Positions 14,387-23,141 of a stretch of DNA of 52,775 bases are shown here, in pieces (the first letter of the stretch is position 1; each line of letters begins with the position of its first letter). Source of the stretch: a virus; IMG/VR virus record IMGVR_UViG_3300049733_000520, positions 1 through 52,775 of that record. One strand, written 5' to 3'. Made by a program: the position numbers and the translations under genes. Under the pieces are notes generated by a model. That model made no database searches. It was not told the origin of the DNA and was given only the letters and a program-made list of their open reading frames with translations.

Positions 14387-14682
14387 GCGTGCCCAAGCCG
14401 CCCCAGATCACCGCCTGGGAGCAGCTGCCGATCGTGCTCCTGGTGCCCGAACTCGCGCTGCTGCTGCGCCGCTCGCCCGGGACCATCCTGCGCGACTGCC
14501 GCCGCGGGACGATCGAGCCGAAGCCGTTCGCCGGTCGGCCCTGGCGCTGGAACCGCGACGGCGTGCGCGCGCATCTCGATCGCCTCCACCGCCTGGCCGA
14601 GGCGCGCGCGACGTCGCGCCCGCGGGTGAACGAGTCGGAGTCGCCCCTGGCGCCGCGCCTGGTGCTGGAGGCGCGTCGGTGA
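14383..14682 (+). CDS. Excisionase/MerR-like helix-turn-helix protein (99 aa)
   Basis: 99 aa from GTG. Residues 18-58 (LLVPELALLLRRSPGTILRD, then GTIEPKPFAGRPWRWNRDGV) match the HTH_17 / excisionase-type winged helix. Located just ahead of the terminase genes, it could be a DNA-binding packaging or regulatory factor. Both ends overlap neighbours by GTGA. Confidence 0.65.
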   Translation: MSVPKPPQITAWEQLPIVLLVPELALLLRRSPGTILRDCRRGTIEPKPFAGRPWRWNRDGVRAHLDRLHRLAEARATSRPRVNESESPLAPRLVLEARR

Positions 14683-14894
14683 GCGACGGGGCGCGTCTCG
14701 CGGTGAAGCGCCGTCGGCGTCCGCGGCGCCTCATCGTCGCCCCCCTGGCTGCTGACGCCTCCGAGCAGGCGCGCTTCCTGCGCGAGCAGCCGCCCGAAGA
14801 AGTGGTACGGCACAGCCCGCCGCCGCCGCGCACCGACTATGCGGCGCTCCAGCTCCTGGGGCACCGCCTCGTCACCCGCGATCGGCGGGAGTAG
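14679..14894 (+). CDS. Small basic protein (71 aa)
   Basis: 71 aa from GTG, with an Arg/Lys-rich segment (KRRRRPRRL) at residues 10-18 and an Ala/Glu-rich helix after it. Coupled to the upstream HTH gene by a GTGA overlap. Possible nucleic-acid binder; no family recognised. Confidence 0.5.
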   Translation: MSDGARLAVKRRRRPRRLIVAPLAADASEQARFLREQPPEEVVRHSPPPPRTDYAALQLLGHRLVTRDRRE

Positions 14895-14917
14895 AGGGTT
14901 TTCCGAAGAGGTCCGCT

Positions 14918-15844
14918 GTGGCGATTACCGTCAATCCCTCGCGCAAGCGCCGCTACAGCGGCCAGGCCGCGCTCATTCCCGCGGCGGTGACCGCCGGTCG
15001 GACCTCACCCAAGCGCCGGCAGCTCCTCGCCGAGGAGTCCGCCCTGCAGCACGCCGACGCGATCGCCTCTTTCGTCGATCGGCTCGGGGGCCGCGAGCGG
15101 CTCGCCGAGGCGCTGGCCATCGCCGAGACCGCCCCGGAGTGCGAAGCGCTCGTCCAGCACCTGCTCGACCCGCGCTTCCGCCTCTGGTCGCTCCCGAAGG
15201 TCTGCGCGCTGGCCGGCTTCACCGTCGCCGATCTCTTCCAGGCCTACCGCAAGGCGACGCTCCTGCGCGCGCACATCGAGGCGACGCACCGCATCGCCGC
15301 CAAGCTGGCCCCGATCGTCGAGGACGTGATGGCCCGGGCGCTGCCGCGCATGGAGACCTGCCTCCTCTGCAAGGGGAAGAAGACGCGCCTGCGCGTCGCG
15401 GCCGACGGCACTCGCACCCAGATCCGCTGTCCGCAGTGCCGCGGAGTGGGCGAGCGCCGCGTCGAGCCCAGCGCCGACCACCAGAAACTGGCGCTCGAAC
15501 TCGGCCAGCTCACCGCGCAGAAAGGCGGGGGCACCGGGGTGATCGTCAACCAGCAGAACATCACCGCAGGCGCCGCCGCCGCCCAGGCGAATGCGGCCTC
15601 GGCCGGCCCGCTCGAACAGCTCCAGCAGGCGGTCGGCCAGCTGCTCTTCTCGCCCGACCGCCAGCGCGCCTCCGCGACGGTCGACGCCGGGTCGGTGGTC
15701 GAGGCACAGACCGTTGAACCTCCAACGACCACCATCGGCGACCCGCCGCCCCCCGAGCCCACCGACCCGCCCGAGGAGCGCGAGCGCGACGAGCCCGACG
15801 ACGAGCCGGACGACCCGGTCGGCCCGCCGCGAGGAGACCACTGA
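14918..15844 (+). CDS. Probable terminase small subunit / DNA-binding protein with zinc site
   Basis: 308 aa from GTG. Residues 85-120 (LWSLPKVCALAGFTVADLFQ) form an HTH like those in small terminase subunits and LuxR-type proteins. A DnaJ-type zinc centre follows (CLLCKGKK near 148 and CPQCRGVG near 172). The Asn/Gln/Ala-rich centre (NQQNITAG) and acidic tail are common in phage small terminases. Its place two genes before TerL supports this role, though the zinc centre is unusual. Confidence 0.6.
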   Translation: MAITVNPSRKRRYSGQAALIPAAVTAGRTSPKRRQLLAEESALQHADAIASFVDRLGGRERLAEALAIAETAPECEALVQHLLDPRFRLWSLPKVCALAGFTVADLFQAYRKATLLRAHIEATHRIAAKLAPIVEDVMARALPRMETCLLCKGKKTRLRVAADGTRTQIRCPQCRGVGERRVEPSADHQKLALELGQLTAQKGGGTGVIVNQQNITAGAAAAQANAASAGPLEQLQQAVGQLLFSPDRQRASATVDAGSVVEAQTVEPPTTTIGDPPPPEPTDPPEERERDEPDDEPDDPVGPPRGDH

Positions 15845-16254
15845 TGGGCCAGCTGATGCCGATGCTCAACCTCGCCGGGGCCGCCCAGTCGCGCCAGCGG
15901 ATGCAGCCCGGGATGTCGCCCGGGATGCCGATGCGCCCGGGAATGCCCCCGATGCCGCAGCCGGCGATGCGCCCCTCGACCTCCCCGCCCGCGACGCAGA
16001 ACCAGCCGCAGCTCCAGCTGCACGACCAGCGCGTCCGCAATCCCGGCGAGCGCCTGCGCGGCCAGCTCAGTGGCGTCTTCGCGCCCTTCCGCGGCGGGCC
16101 GCCGCTGCCGCCCTCCAACCAGCTGCTGCAGCCGATGCAGCCCCAGGCGATGCAGCCGCAGCAGGGGCCGGCGATGCCCTCGATCACCGGCCCGGGCCAG
16201 CAGCAGGCGGCCTTCCCCTTCGGCGGCGAGGACTCCACGAAGTCCTTCTACTGA
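15844..16254 (+). CDS. Met/Pro/Gln-rich low-complexity protein (136 aa)
   Basis: 136 aa dominated by PGMPMRPGMPPMPQP-type repeats and a Gln-rich second half, ending KSFY. The ATG overlaps the stop of the small-terminase candidate (TGATG). Such disordered proteins occur beside head genes in other phages; role unknown. Confidence 0.6.
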   Translation: MGQLMPMLNLAGAAQSRQRMQPGMSPGMPMRPGMPPMPQPAMRPSTSPPATQNQPQLQLHDQRVRNPGERLRGQLSGVFAPFRGGPPLPPSNQLLQPMQPQAMQPQQGPAMPSITGPGQQQAAFPFGGEDSTKSFY

Positions 16255-16269
16255 GTTGAGGCCTCTGGC

Positions 16270-18579
16270 GTGTATCACCCCGACCTGATCGCCGAAGACG
16301 AAGCGGAGATCGTGCGCACCTTCCCGACCGTCTTCCCCTCGGGCGTCTTCCCGACCTACTCGGTCGAGGACTCCGCCGCGCTCACCGCCTCGGCGATGCA
16401 GGCCTACGACGACCTCGGCCGCAGCCGCCGCCCGCTCACCGCCGAGGAGAACGCCTTCGTCAGCCACGCCAAGCTGCGCGTCATCTTCGACTTCCCGTGG
16501 TTCGCCGAGCGCTTCGTCTGGATCGACGAAGAAGGCCACGGCCTGCGGCGCCTCACGCCCTTCTGGGAGTCGCAGCAGATGGTCCTCGACCAGCTGGCGC
16601 GCCTCGAACTGGCGCGCGTCAAGGACGGCAGCCGCGACGGCCTGCTCCTGAACATCCTCAAGGCGCGACAGCTCGGCGTCTCGACCCTCTCCGAAGCGCT
16701 CATCGCGCACCGCCTGGTGACCCGCCCGCACATCCGCGCGCTCAGCGGCGCCGACGTCGAGGAGCAGGCGGGCTATCTCTTCCGCATGGTCGTGCGCATC
16801 TACGACCAGCTGCCCTGGTTCCTCAAGCCCGACCGCCTCTACTTCACGAAGAACCGCGAGCTGACCCTCGCCAACTCCTGCTTCCTCAAGACCGCCTGGG
16901 GCAAGTCGACCCGCGGCGCGCTCCAGTCCATCTCCGGGGCGGAAGGCTCCAAAGGCGCCATCGGCCGCGGGCAGACCTACTCCTGCGTCCACATCTCCGA
17001 ACTTCCCACCTGGGAGAACCCCGAGCAGCTCGACACCGCGCTCCTCCCGGCGATCCCGGTCAGCGCCGACACGCTCGTCCTCTACGAGGCGACCGCCGAG
17101 TACGCGGGCGACTGGTGGCACCAGCACTGGCTGGCGACCGCCGAGGGCGTCGGGCGCTTCAGGAACGTCTTCATCCCCTGGTCCGCGGAGCCGCGCAAGT
17201 ACTCCCTCCCGCCGCCTCCGGGCTGGGTCCCCCTGGCCTCGACCCTCGCCCACGCCGAGAAGTGCGAGCGCGACTCCCCGAAGTGGTACGGCGGTCGCAC
17301 GGTGCGCCTCACCGCGCCGCAGCTCTACTGGTACGAGCAGACGCGCGCCTTCTACGAGAAGAAGGGACAGCTCTACAAGTTCCTCAAGGAGTATCCGGCC
17401 GACGATCACGAGTGCTTCCAGTACGCCGGCCGCTCCATCTTCACGCTCGACCAGCTCGAAGCGATCGACCGCGCCGGCAGCCGCCGGCCGCTCAAGGACG
17501 TCTGGGCGGTGGAGCCGGCCAGCGAGATCGCCGCGCTCAAGCGCCTGGAGTTCCCAGCGGATGCGGCGCAGACCAGCTCCCTCGACCGCGGCCGCGCGCG
17601 CGTCCCGCTCGCCCCGCGCGTCCCGGGCACCGCCTCACCCTTAGCGCCCCTCACGCACCACGTCCCCCCGGGCTACGGCTTCCGCCGCCTCTCCCCCGAG
17701 CAGCTGCGCGAGATGCCGAGCCTGCGCAAGTCCGCCCTGGCCATCTGGGAGTATCCGCGCCTGCGCGGCTCGCGCCGCTACGTCCTCGGGGTCGACGTCG
17801 CCGACGGCCTCGGCCAGGACTACTCGATCATCGACGTCATCCGCCAGCCGACCATCGAAGAGCCGGCCGAGCAGGTCGCGCAGTACTGCTCCAACGTCGT
17901 CGACGCCAAGGCGCTCGCCTTCATCTGCGACGCCATCGGCCGCTACTACTGCGACGGGGACGGCATCGAGGCGCTGGCGGCGATCGAGACCAACAACCAC
18001 GGCCTGGCGACCCAGGACACGCTGCAGCTGCACCTCGGCTACGGCCACTTCTACCGCTGGGAGTACGCCGACGCCGCCGAGATGGACCGCCGCTACTCGA
18101 CCCGCATCGGCTGGATGACCTCCCCGCGCACGCGCCCGATGCTCCTGGCCTACTTCCACGGCGCCGTCACCAGCTTCGACCCGATCACGACACTCCCCGA
18201 CTTCGTGCTCAACTCCCCGATCACGCGCAGCGAGCTGCGGCACCTGGTCACCGAGACCACCCTCGGCGAGGCGGAGGCCGCGCGCGGCCAGCACGACGAC
18301 GCGATCATGGCCGGCGCCATCGGCTACTACGTCGCCTGGCGCATGGCCGGCGGCGAGACCGAGCCGATCGCCGACCGGCGCCGCCGCAAAGCGGCCCTCG
18401 ACCAGCTCGCCGCCAAGGGCGAGCAGCCCGTCGCCGACTGGCGCAACTCCCCGGCGACCTCTCTGGAAACCGACGACCTGGAGGAGATCGATCATGGCGG
18501 CACCGTCAGCGACGACGTCAGCTACGCGCTCAGCGACGAGCCCGACGGGCTCTTCTTCGACGACCGCAGCCGCGCATGA
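16270..18579 (+). CDS. terL: Terminase large subunit
   Basis: 769 aa from GTG. ATPase: Walker A variant KARQLGVST near 131-139, Walker B-like region HISELPTW near 241. Nuclease: GVDVADG (D near 509), ETNNHG near 573, and HDDAIMAGAIG near 675 give the three acidic sites of the RNase H-like domain. The enzyme cuts concatemers and drives packaging through the portal. A ~45-residue Pro/Arg-rich insert (about 435-475) separates the domains. At 769 aa it is longer than many TerL proteins. The following gene starts inside its 3' end. Confidence 0.95.
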   Translation: MYHPDLIAEDEAEIVRTFPTVFPSGVFPTYSVEDSAALTASAMQAYDDLGRSRRPLTAEENAFVSHAKLRVIFDFPWFAERFVWIDEEGHGLRRLTPFWESQQMVLDQLARLELARVKDGSRDGLLLNILKARQLGVSTLSEALIAHRLVTRPHIRALSGADVEEQAGYLFRMVVRIYDQLPWFLKPDRLYFTKNRELTLANSCFLKTAWGKSTRGALQSISGAEGSKGAIGRGQTYSCVHISELPTWENPEQLDTALLPAIPVSADTLVLYEATAEYAGDWWHQHWLATAEGVGRFRNVFIPWSAEPRKYSLPPPPGWVPLASTLAHAEKCERDSPKWYGGRTVRLTAPQLYWYEQTRAFYEKKGQLYKFLKEYPADDHECFQYAGRSIFTLDQLEAIDRAGSRRPLKDVWAVEPASEIAALKRLEFPADAAQTSSLDRGRARVPLAPRVPGTASPLAPLTHHVPPGYGFRRLSPEQLREMPSLRKSALAIWEYPRLRGSRRYVLGVDVADGLGQDYSIIDVIRQPTIEEPAEQVAQYCSNVVDAKALAFICDAIGRYYCDGDGIEALAAIETNNHGLATQDTLQLHLGYGHFYRWEYADAAEMDRRYSTRIGWMTSPRTRPMLLAYFHGAVTSFDPITTLPDFVLNSPITRSELRHLVTETTLGEAEAARGQHDDAIMAGAIGYYVAWRMAGGETEPIADRRRRKAALDQLAAKGEQPVADWRNSPATSLETDDLEEIDHGGTVSDDVSYALSDEPDGLFFDDRSRA

Positions 18580-19105
18580 GACGCTGGCGCAGACGCCAGC
18601 GTCGGTCGGACGGTCGACCGCGTCGGCCGCGCATGAGCGGACGGCCGCGCCCGCGCCGGTGCGCGTGCGGCGCCTGCAGCCGGCGCTGCTGGCCAGTCGT
18701 CTCAAGGCGCCCGAGGCCATCGAACTGCCCGACGGCCGCACCGTCCTCGGCGCCACCGGCGACTGGCGCGTCTACCGCGGCACGACCACCCTCGACCTGG
18801 TCCCGCCGACCCGCTTCCCCAAGGACTACGAGCTGATCCCGGAGGTCGGCCTGACCCTCAGCCCGAGCGACTGCACGCGCCTGGAGCAGACGACCGGCCT
18901 GGGGACGACCCAGATCCCGATCACCTTCATCAGCGCGGTCGAGCAGCTGGCGTCGCTCTCGATCGGCGACGTCCGCCTGGAGTTCACGCCCGGCCAGCTC
19001 GCCGAGCTGCACCACCGCGCCAGCAAGCGCGGGCGCTCGATCGAACTGGAGATCAAGGCGGTGGTCGATCGCATCCGCGACGAGATCTTCCACAAGGGGG
19101 GCTAG
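18494..19105 (+). CDS. Hypothetical head-region protein, overlaps terL by 86 nt
   Basis: 203 aa. GGAGGAG at 18480-18486 is well spaced to the ATG at 18494, which lies inside terL in another frame. The first 50 residues are Ser/Thr/Ala-rich and dictated by the overlap; residues 65-200 look like a folded domain (IELPDGRTVLGATGDWRVYRG...) with a basic C-terminal helix. No family recognised. A later GTG start near 18659 is possible and would remove the overlap. Confidence 0.6.
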   Translation: MAAPSATTSATRSATSPTGSSSTTAAAHETLAQTPASVGRSTASAAHERTAAPAPVRVRRLQPALLASRLKAPEAIELPDGRTVLGATGDWRVYRGTTTLDLVPPTRFPKDYELIPEVGLTLSPSDCTRLEQTTGLGTTQIPITFISAVEQLASLSIGDVRLEFTPGQLAELHHRASKRGRSIELEIKAVVDRIRDEIFHKGG

Positions 19106-19182
19106 GGAGGCCCGTGGCCAGACAGATGGCCTGGTACCCCGGGCCTCCCCCGAACAGGGCGACACCGACAAGGAGCAGAGCG

Positions 19183-19431
19183 ATGCAGATCACACCGGAG
19201 ATGCTCGAATACTCGTGGCAGCGGTTCGACGCGCTCGCCACCTCGCTGCACATCACGATCGGCTATCAGACGGACCCGATCGTCTCCGATCCGAAGCGGG
19301 CGTGCGAGAAGGCGGTCGGCCTCGACGAGTACAGCCACATCGCCGATCCCATCGAGCGGGTCGAGGCGGTGATCACGACCGAGTACGTCCCCGCCTACGA
19401 GAAGCGGGCGGCGTCCGAGGCGGCTGGCTGA
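19183..19431 (+). CDS. Hypothetical protein (82 aa)
   Basis: 82 aa from MQITPEMLEY. AGGAG at 19171 fits this ATG; an in-frame GTG 23 codons upstream is less likely. Helical, acidic. The gene ends in TGATG, coupled to the next. No family recognised. Confidence 0.6.
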   Translation: MQITPEMLEYSWQRFDALATSLHITIGYQTDPIVSDPKRACEKAVGLDEYSHIADPIERVEAVITTEYVPAYEKRAASEAAG

Positions 19432-19640
19432 TGGCCTGGTCGCCGGCCGACTGGACGCGCGCCTTCGGCCTCGCCCTGGCGATCGTCGTGGCGGGCGTGC
19501 TCGTCGCGCTCCTGCTGCAGCGGACCACGGCGCCGCTCACCGTGCCGCCGGAGGACCTGTTCCTGCTGCGCTGCACGCAGCAGGTGCGTCCCGGCCTCGA
19601 CGCGATCTGGTTCCTCTGTCATCAGGTCGAGGAGAAGTAG
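19431..19640 (+). CDS. Single-pass membrane protein (69 aa), MAW start
   Basis: 69 aa: MAWSPADWTRAF then a hydrophobic helix at 13-31 (LALAIVVAGVLVALLL), followed by a soluble tail with two cysteines. N-out or N-in topology cannot be told. Lies between terL and portal with two other tiny proteins; a holin or spanin-like role is possible but unproven. Starts with the ATGGCCTGG shared by neighbours. Confidence 0.6.
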   Translation: MAWSPADWTRAFGLALAIVVAGVLVALLLQRTTAPLTVPPEDLFLLRCTQQVRPGLDAIWFLCHQVEEK

Positions 19641-19642
19641 CC

Positions 19643-19750
19643 GTGAGCGACCGGCGCCGGTACGACTTCGAGGCGTGGCCCACGGACGGCAACGAACTGA
19701 CCGTCCGCTTGTTCAACTGGTTCTCCCGCAACTACTGGCTGGTGGTGTGA
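19643..19750 (+). CDS. Tiny hypothetical protein (35 aa), GTG start
   Basis: 35 aa (MSDRRRYDFEAW...NYWLVV) between two membrane-protein genes. GGAG of the previous gene end lies at usable spacing to the GTG, and the stop overlaps the next ATG (TGATG). Aromatic-rich. Too small to classify. Confidence 0.45.
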   Translation: MSDRRRYDFEAWPTDGNELTVRLFNWFSRNYWLVV

Positions 19751-19857
19751 TGGCCTGGTGGGACGCGCTCACGCTGCCGCAGGTGCTGCTGGTGCTCGGG
19801 CTGCTCTTCCTCGGGCTGCTCTTCGTCGTCGCGCGCGCGTGGTTCGAGAACCAGTAG
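19750..19857 (+). CDS. Tiny single-pass membrane protein (35 aa), MAW start
   Basis: 35 aa: MAWWDALTLPQ, hydrophobic helix 12-28 (LLVLGLLFLGLLFVVA), then RAWFENQ. ATG overlaps the upstream TGA. The pattern of a short one-helix protein next to another one-helix protein is seen in phage lysis modules, but no endolysin gene is adjacent. Confidence 0.55.
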   Translation: MAWWDALTLPQVLLVLGLLFLGLLFVVARAWFENQ

Positions 19858-19869
19858 GAGGTCCAACCA

Positions 19870-20214
19870 GTGGCATGGCATGACTTCTGGGGTTCCTCAC
19901 GGCTCTCGCTGGCGCCCGGTGCCTGGCCCGAGCGGGATGAGGTCGCGCTGCTGGCCGATCCTGGCCTCCCCGATCTCCCGCACCGGGTGGCGCGGGCGGG
20001 CGTGGTCTACCTGGGACTCGGCGGCGTCGAGCGCATCTGGCGCGGCAGCCCGACGGCGGAGGCGCGAGCCAACCTCGTGCGCGGGCAGCAGCGTCGCCGG
20101 GAGCGCGAGCACATGGGCGCCGCACGGGAGGACAGGAGCTGGATCACCCCGGAGATCGAGGCACGGATCGAGGCGGCCGTCCGCGATCGGCTCGCCCGCA
20201 TGGGGAGGGCGTGA
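19870..20214 (+). CDS. Hypothetical protein (114 aa), MAWHDFW start
   Basis: 114 aa from GTG with AGGAGGTCCAACCA before it. Opens MAWHDFWGSS, the same seven residues as the next gene. The C-terminal half is a basic helix (RGQQRRREREHMGAAREDR) typical of a coiled or DNA-binding helix. Unknown function. Confidence 0.55.
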   Translation: MAWHDFWGSSRLSLAPGAWPERDEVALLADPGLPDLPHRVARAGVVYLGLGGVERIWRGSPTAEARANLVRGQQRRREREHMGAAREDRSWITPEIEARIEAAVRDRLARMGRA

Positions 20215-20708
20215 TGGCCTGGCATGACTTCTGGTGTCAGCTCTGCGGGCAGGTGCTCGTCAACGTCGACGTCCCGGCCGCGATCGGCGCCCGCCTCGGT
20301 GCGCCGCTGCACTGCGGCCAGCCGACCAGCTGGCTCCCGGCCGTCGGCCGCATGGACGCCTCCTCCGGTCCCGGCTTCGAGGCCTTCGACGCCTACGACG
20401 GGCAGAACCGCCCGGTGCGCGTCGACTCCCTCAAAAAACTCCGCGACATCGAGCGCCAGTCGGAGGTCGACGCGCGCAACGGGCTCGGCCAGCCGATCGT
20501 CTGGCGGCGCTTCAGCCAGGACCGCTCCAACCACGACGTCCACAGCCTCGCGCCGACCTTCCACCAGGAGCGGCCCGACCCGGCCTACGTCAAGAAGTTC
20601 GCCCCGGCCATCAAGCGCGACGGCGCCGAGGCGCCCGACGCCGCCTACGGCCCCGGCATCTCCGACGCGACGCCCAGTGCGCTCGACACCCTCGACTGGA
20701 AAGGCTGA
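20214..20708 (+). CDS. Zinc-ribbon head-region protein (164 aa), MAWHDFW start
   Basis: 164 aa from the ATG at 20214, overlapping the upstream TGA. N-terminal CQLCG and HCGQP form an FmdB-like zinc ribbon. The rest is polar with the segment RPVRVDSLKKLRDIERQSE, reminiscent of phage proteins annotated FmdB-type near portal genes. Ends 4 nt before a reverse-strand gene. Confidence 0.6.
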   Translation: MAWHDFWCQLCGQVLVNVDVPAAIGARLGAPLHCGQPTSWLPAVGRMDASSGPGFEAFDAYDGQNRPVRVDSLKKLRDIERQSEVDARNGLGQPIVWRRFSQDRSNHDVHSLAPTFHQERPDPAYVKKFAPAIKRDGAEAPDAAYGPGISDATPSALDTLDWKG

Positions 20709-20711
20709 AGG

Positions 20712-20954
20712 CTAGAACCAGATGAAGGTCGTCTCCACCCAGTTGACCTCGCGCCCCTGCGAGGAGAGCACCGCGAGGAAGTGCGCGTACGCGCCGGCTT
20801 GGGCACCGTACTCGAACAGCAGGCGCAGCCCGTCCTCGCTTTCCCATTCGGCGGTGGTGAGCCCCCAGCGGCGCGTATGTTTCGGGTCCGGTTCTCCCGG
20901 GAGGATCCCGGCGCGGACCTCCCAGGCGCAGCGTCCAGCAACAGGTGGTGTCAT
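20712..20954 (-). CDS. Reverse-oriented small gene between head genes (80 aa)
   Basis: 80 aa on the minus strand with natural composition (MTPPVAGRCAWEVRAGILPG, then FEYGAQAGAYAHFLAVLSSQ), unlike the Arg/Ala-rich shadows common here; the plus-strand frame over the same DNA is Ser/Arg-rich. It is inserted between a zinc-ribbon gene and the portal gene, like a moron. No promoter or family recognised. Confidence 0.55.
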   Translation of the reverse strand: MTPPVAGRCAWEVRAGILPGEPDPKHTRRWGLTTAEWESEDGLRLLFEYGAQAGAYAHFLAVLSSQGREVNWVETTFIWF

Positions 20955-20974
20955 AGGCCGAGGAGTGTAGACCA

Positions 20975-23128
20975 GTGGCTGACTTCTCTCCCAGTGGCGT
21001 CCTCGACCTCCCGCGCACCTCCGCCGAGTCGCTCCTCCAGGGCGACCCGCGCGTCCTCAGTTGGCTGCGCGAGTGGGTGCAGGAAGGCGACTTCATCAAT
21101 CGCCAGGACCCGTCCTACGACCTCATCTCGCGCTCGCAGGACTACATCGTCGGCCAGCAACTATCTCCCGAAGCGTGCAAGCTGAAATACCTCCCGCAGG
21201 TCACCATCAACGAGACGCGCAAGGCGATGCAGGCGCACGTCTCGGCGATCACCGACCTCAAGCCGGTGGCCGGCTGGAAGACCAATCCCGAGTACCAGGT
21301 CCAGGCCAACATGCTCAACCAGTACCTCATGGCCGAGTGGGTCACGACCATGATGGACCTGGACCTCGGCGACTGCGTCAAGTACGCCCTGGCCGGCGGG
21401 ACCGGCGACCTCGTCGTCGACTGGGACCCGCACGTCCCGCTCGGCGGCGCGCACCAGCTCACCGCCCGCGACCCACGCGACACGCTCCCCCTGCGCCCCT
21501 CCTTCGGCCGCAGCTCCCAGCTCTGGGAGGGCGTCTGCTTCCGCGAGGAGCACACCGTCAACGTCCTGCGCGGCATGTACCCGACCCGCGCGCACCTCTT
21601 CAAGGCCAGCAGCGACAACCTCCTCGGCCAGGTCATGGGCCGCTTCCGCACCGGCCTCAACCGCCTGATCTCCCCCGCTGACCCGCTCGACTCGATCGCC
21701 TGGCCGGGCACCGCCGGCACCGCGCGCAAGGCGCGCGCCGGCTCGCTCGTCCTCTACCGCGCCTACTTCACCGACCGCACGCGCAACCTCACCGGCAAGC
21801 CGATCCCCATGGGCACGCCCGGCACCAACTGGGCCTACGTCGTCGAGCCCAACCAACCCCTCTACCCGCGCAAGCGCCTGCTGGTCGCCACCGAAGACGC
21901 GATCATCTACGACGGCCCGAACACCTACTGGCACGGCATGTTCCCGTTCTGCCGCCTCAAGCTCTGGTCGGTCCCCTGGCAGTTCCTCGGCATCCCGCTC
22001 TTCAACGATCTGCTCCCCCTCCAGGACGCCATCAACGACACGATGCACGACGTCCGCCTGGCGATGCGGCAGTGGACCAACCCCGACATCACCTACAACA
22101 GGAACGCGGTCTCCGAAGCGACGATGAAGCTGATGGACCCGCGCCGCCCGGGCAAGCGCGTGAAGATCGCGCCGGGCTTCGGGGACCCGTGGAAGAAGGA
22201 AGACGGCCCGGCGCCGCAGATCATCCAGCTCGGGATCGAGCTGTGGCAGCAGCTCACGCAGAAGTTCGCCGACCTCAGTGGCACCGCCAACCTCTCGGCC
22301 CTGCTCCAGCTGCGCCAGATGCCCTCGGCCGACACCATCCAGAAGTACTACGAGGCGCTCACCCCCGAGATCCGCCAGGAGGCGCGCCAGGTCGAACTCT
22401 TCCTGCGCGACTTCTCGGAGATGGTCAAGATCAACTACTTCCAGTTCCTCTCTCAATCGAAGCGCGTCTCGATCCTCGGCACCGGCGGCCAGACGCTCGA
22501 CGAGTTCGACTTCGACCCCGACATGCTCGTCCCCGCGCTCGTCCCCGGGCAGCCCGGCTACACCCCGGAGCTGGACGCGACCCTCACCAGCCGCGACCAG
22601 CGCGCGCAGTACTTCCACAAGCAGTTCGTCTTCATCGTCGCGCCCAACTCGGTCCTGGCGATGGACGCCACCGAGCGCAAGATGATGCGGGTCCAACTGG
22701 CGAGGATGGGCTACTACGACTTCTGGTCGCTGCACGAGACGCTCGAAACTCCAAACGTCGGCGCCCCGCCGGCCATCCCGCTGCCGCCGCTCTCGCCGCC
22801 GCCCGCCGCGGTCCTCCCGATGATGCTGCAGTCGGCGATGGCCTTGCCGAACGGCCTCGGCATGATGGCGGCCGGCGCGATGCCCCTGCCCCAGTACACC
22901 GACCCGGCCTCGGGGCGCACCTTCACCCTCGACATGGGCAGCGGGCAGATCCTCGAAGTGCGCGTGCCAGTCACGGTGACCGAACGGTTGCAGGCCCAAG
23001 CACTCCTCGGCATCGGGCAGACCGTCTCGCCGGCCGGGCGGAAGGCCAGCGGGCAGGCGCCGCCGCAGGGCGAGACGAAGAACGACGAGCCGGGCGGGCG
23101 GCAGACGATCACCGAGTCGGAGAAGTAG
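20975..23128 (+). CDS. Portal protein, P22-type podovirus class
   Basis: 717 aa from GTG. Long N-terminal wing, SRSQDYIVGQQLSP, INETRKAMQAHVSAITDLKP, and a helical stem region (PLFNDLLPLQDAINDTMHDV) followed by ALTPEIRQEARQVELFL fit a phage portal of the large podovirus kind. Residues 600-640 are a Pro-rich linker. The dodecameric portal sits at one capsid vertex and receives DNA from TerL. Length is close to P22 gp1. Confidence 0.85.
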   Translation: MADFSPSGVLDLPRTSAESLLQGDPRVLSWLREWVQEGDFINRQDPSYDLISRSQDYIVGQQLSPEACKLKYLPQVTINETRKAMQAHVSAITDLKPVAGWKTNPEYQVQANMLNQYLMAEWVTTMMDLDLGDCVKYALAGGTGDLVVDWDPHVPLGGAHQLTARDPRDTLPLRPSFGRSSQLWEGVCFREEHTVNVLRGMYPTRAHLFKASSDNLLGQVMGRFRTGLNRLISPADPLDSIAWPGTAGTARKARAGSLVLYRAYFTDRTRNLTGKPIPMGTPGTNWAYVVEPNQPLYPRKRLLVATEDAIIYDGPNTYWHGMFPFCRLKLWSVPWQFLGIPLFNDLLPLQDAINDTMHDVRLAMRQWTNPDITYNRNAVSEATMKLMDPRRPGKRVKIAPGFGDPWKKEDGPAPQIIQLGIELWQQLTQKFADLSGTANLSALLQLRQMPSADTIQKYYEALTPEIRQEARQVELFLRDFSEMVKINYFQFLSQSKRVSILGTGGQTLDEFDFDPDMLVPALVPGQPGYTPELDATLTSRDQRAQYFHKQFVFIVAPNSVLAMDATERKMMRVQLARMGYYDFWSLHETLETPNVGAPPAIPLPPLSPPPAAVLPMMLQSAMALPNGLGMMAAGAMPLPQYTDPASGRTFTLDMGSGQILEVRVPVTVTERLQAQALLGIGQTVSPAGRKASGQAPPQGETKNDEPGGRQTITESEK

Positions 23129-23141
23129 AACTAACGTAGAT

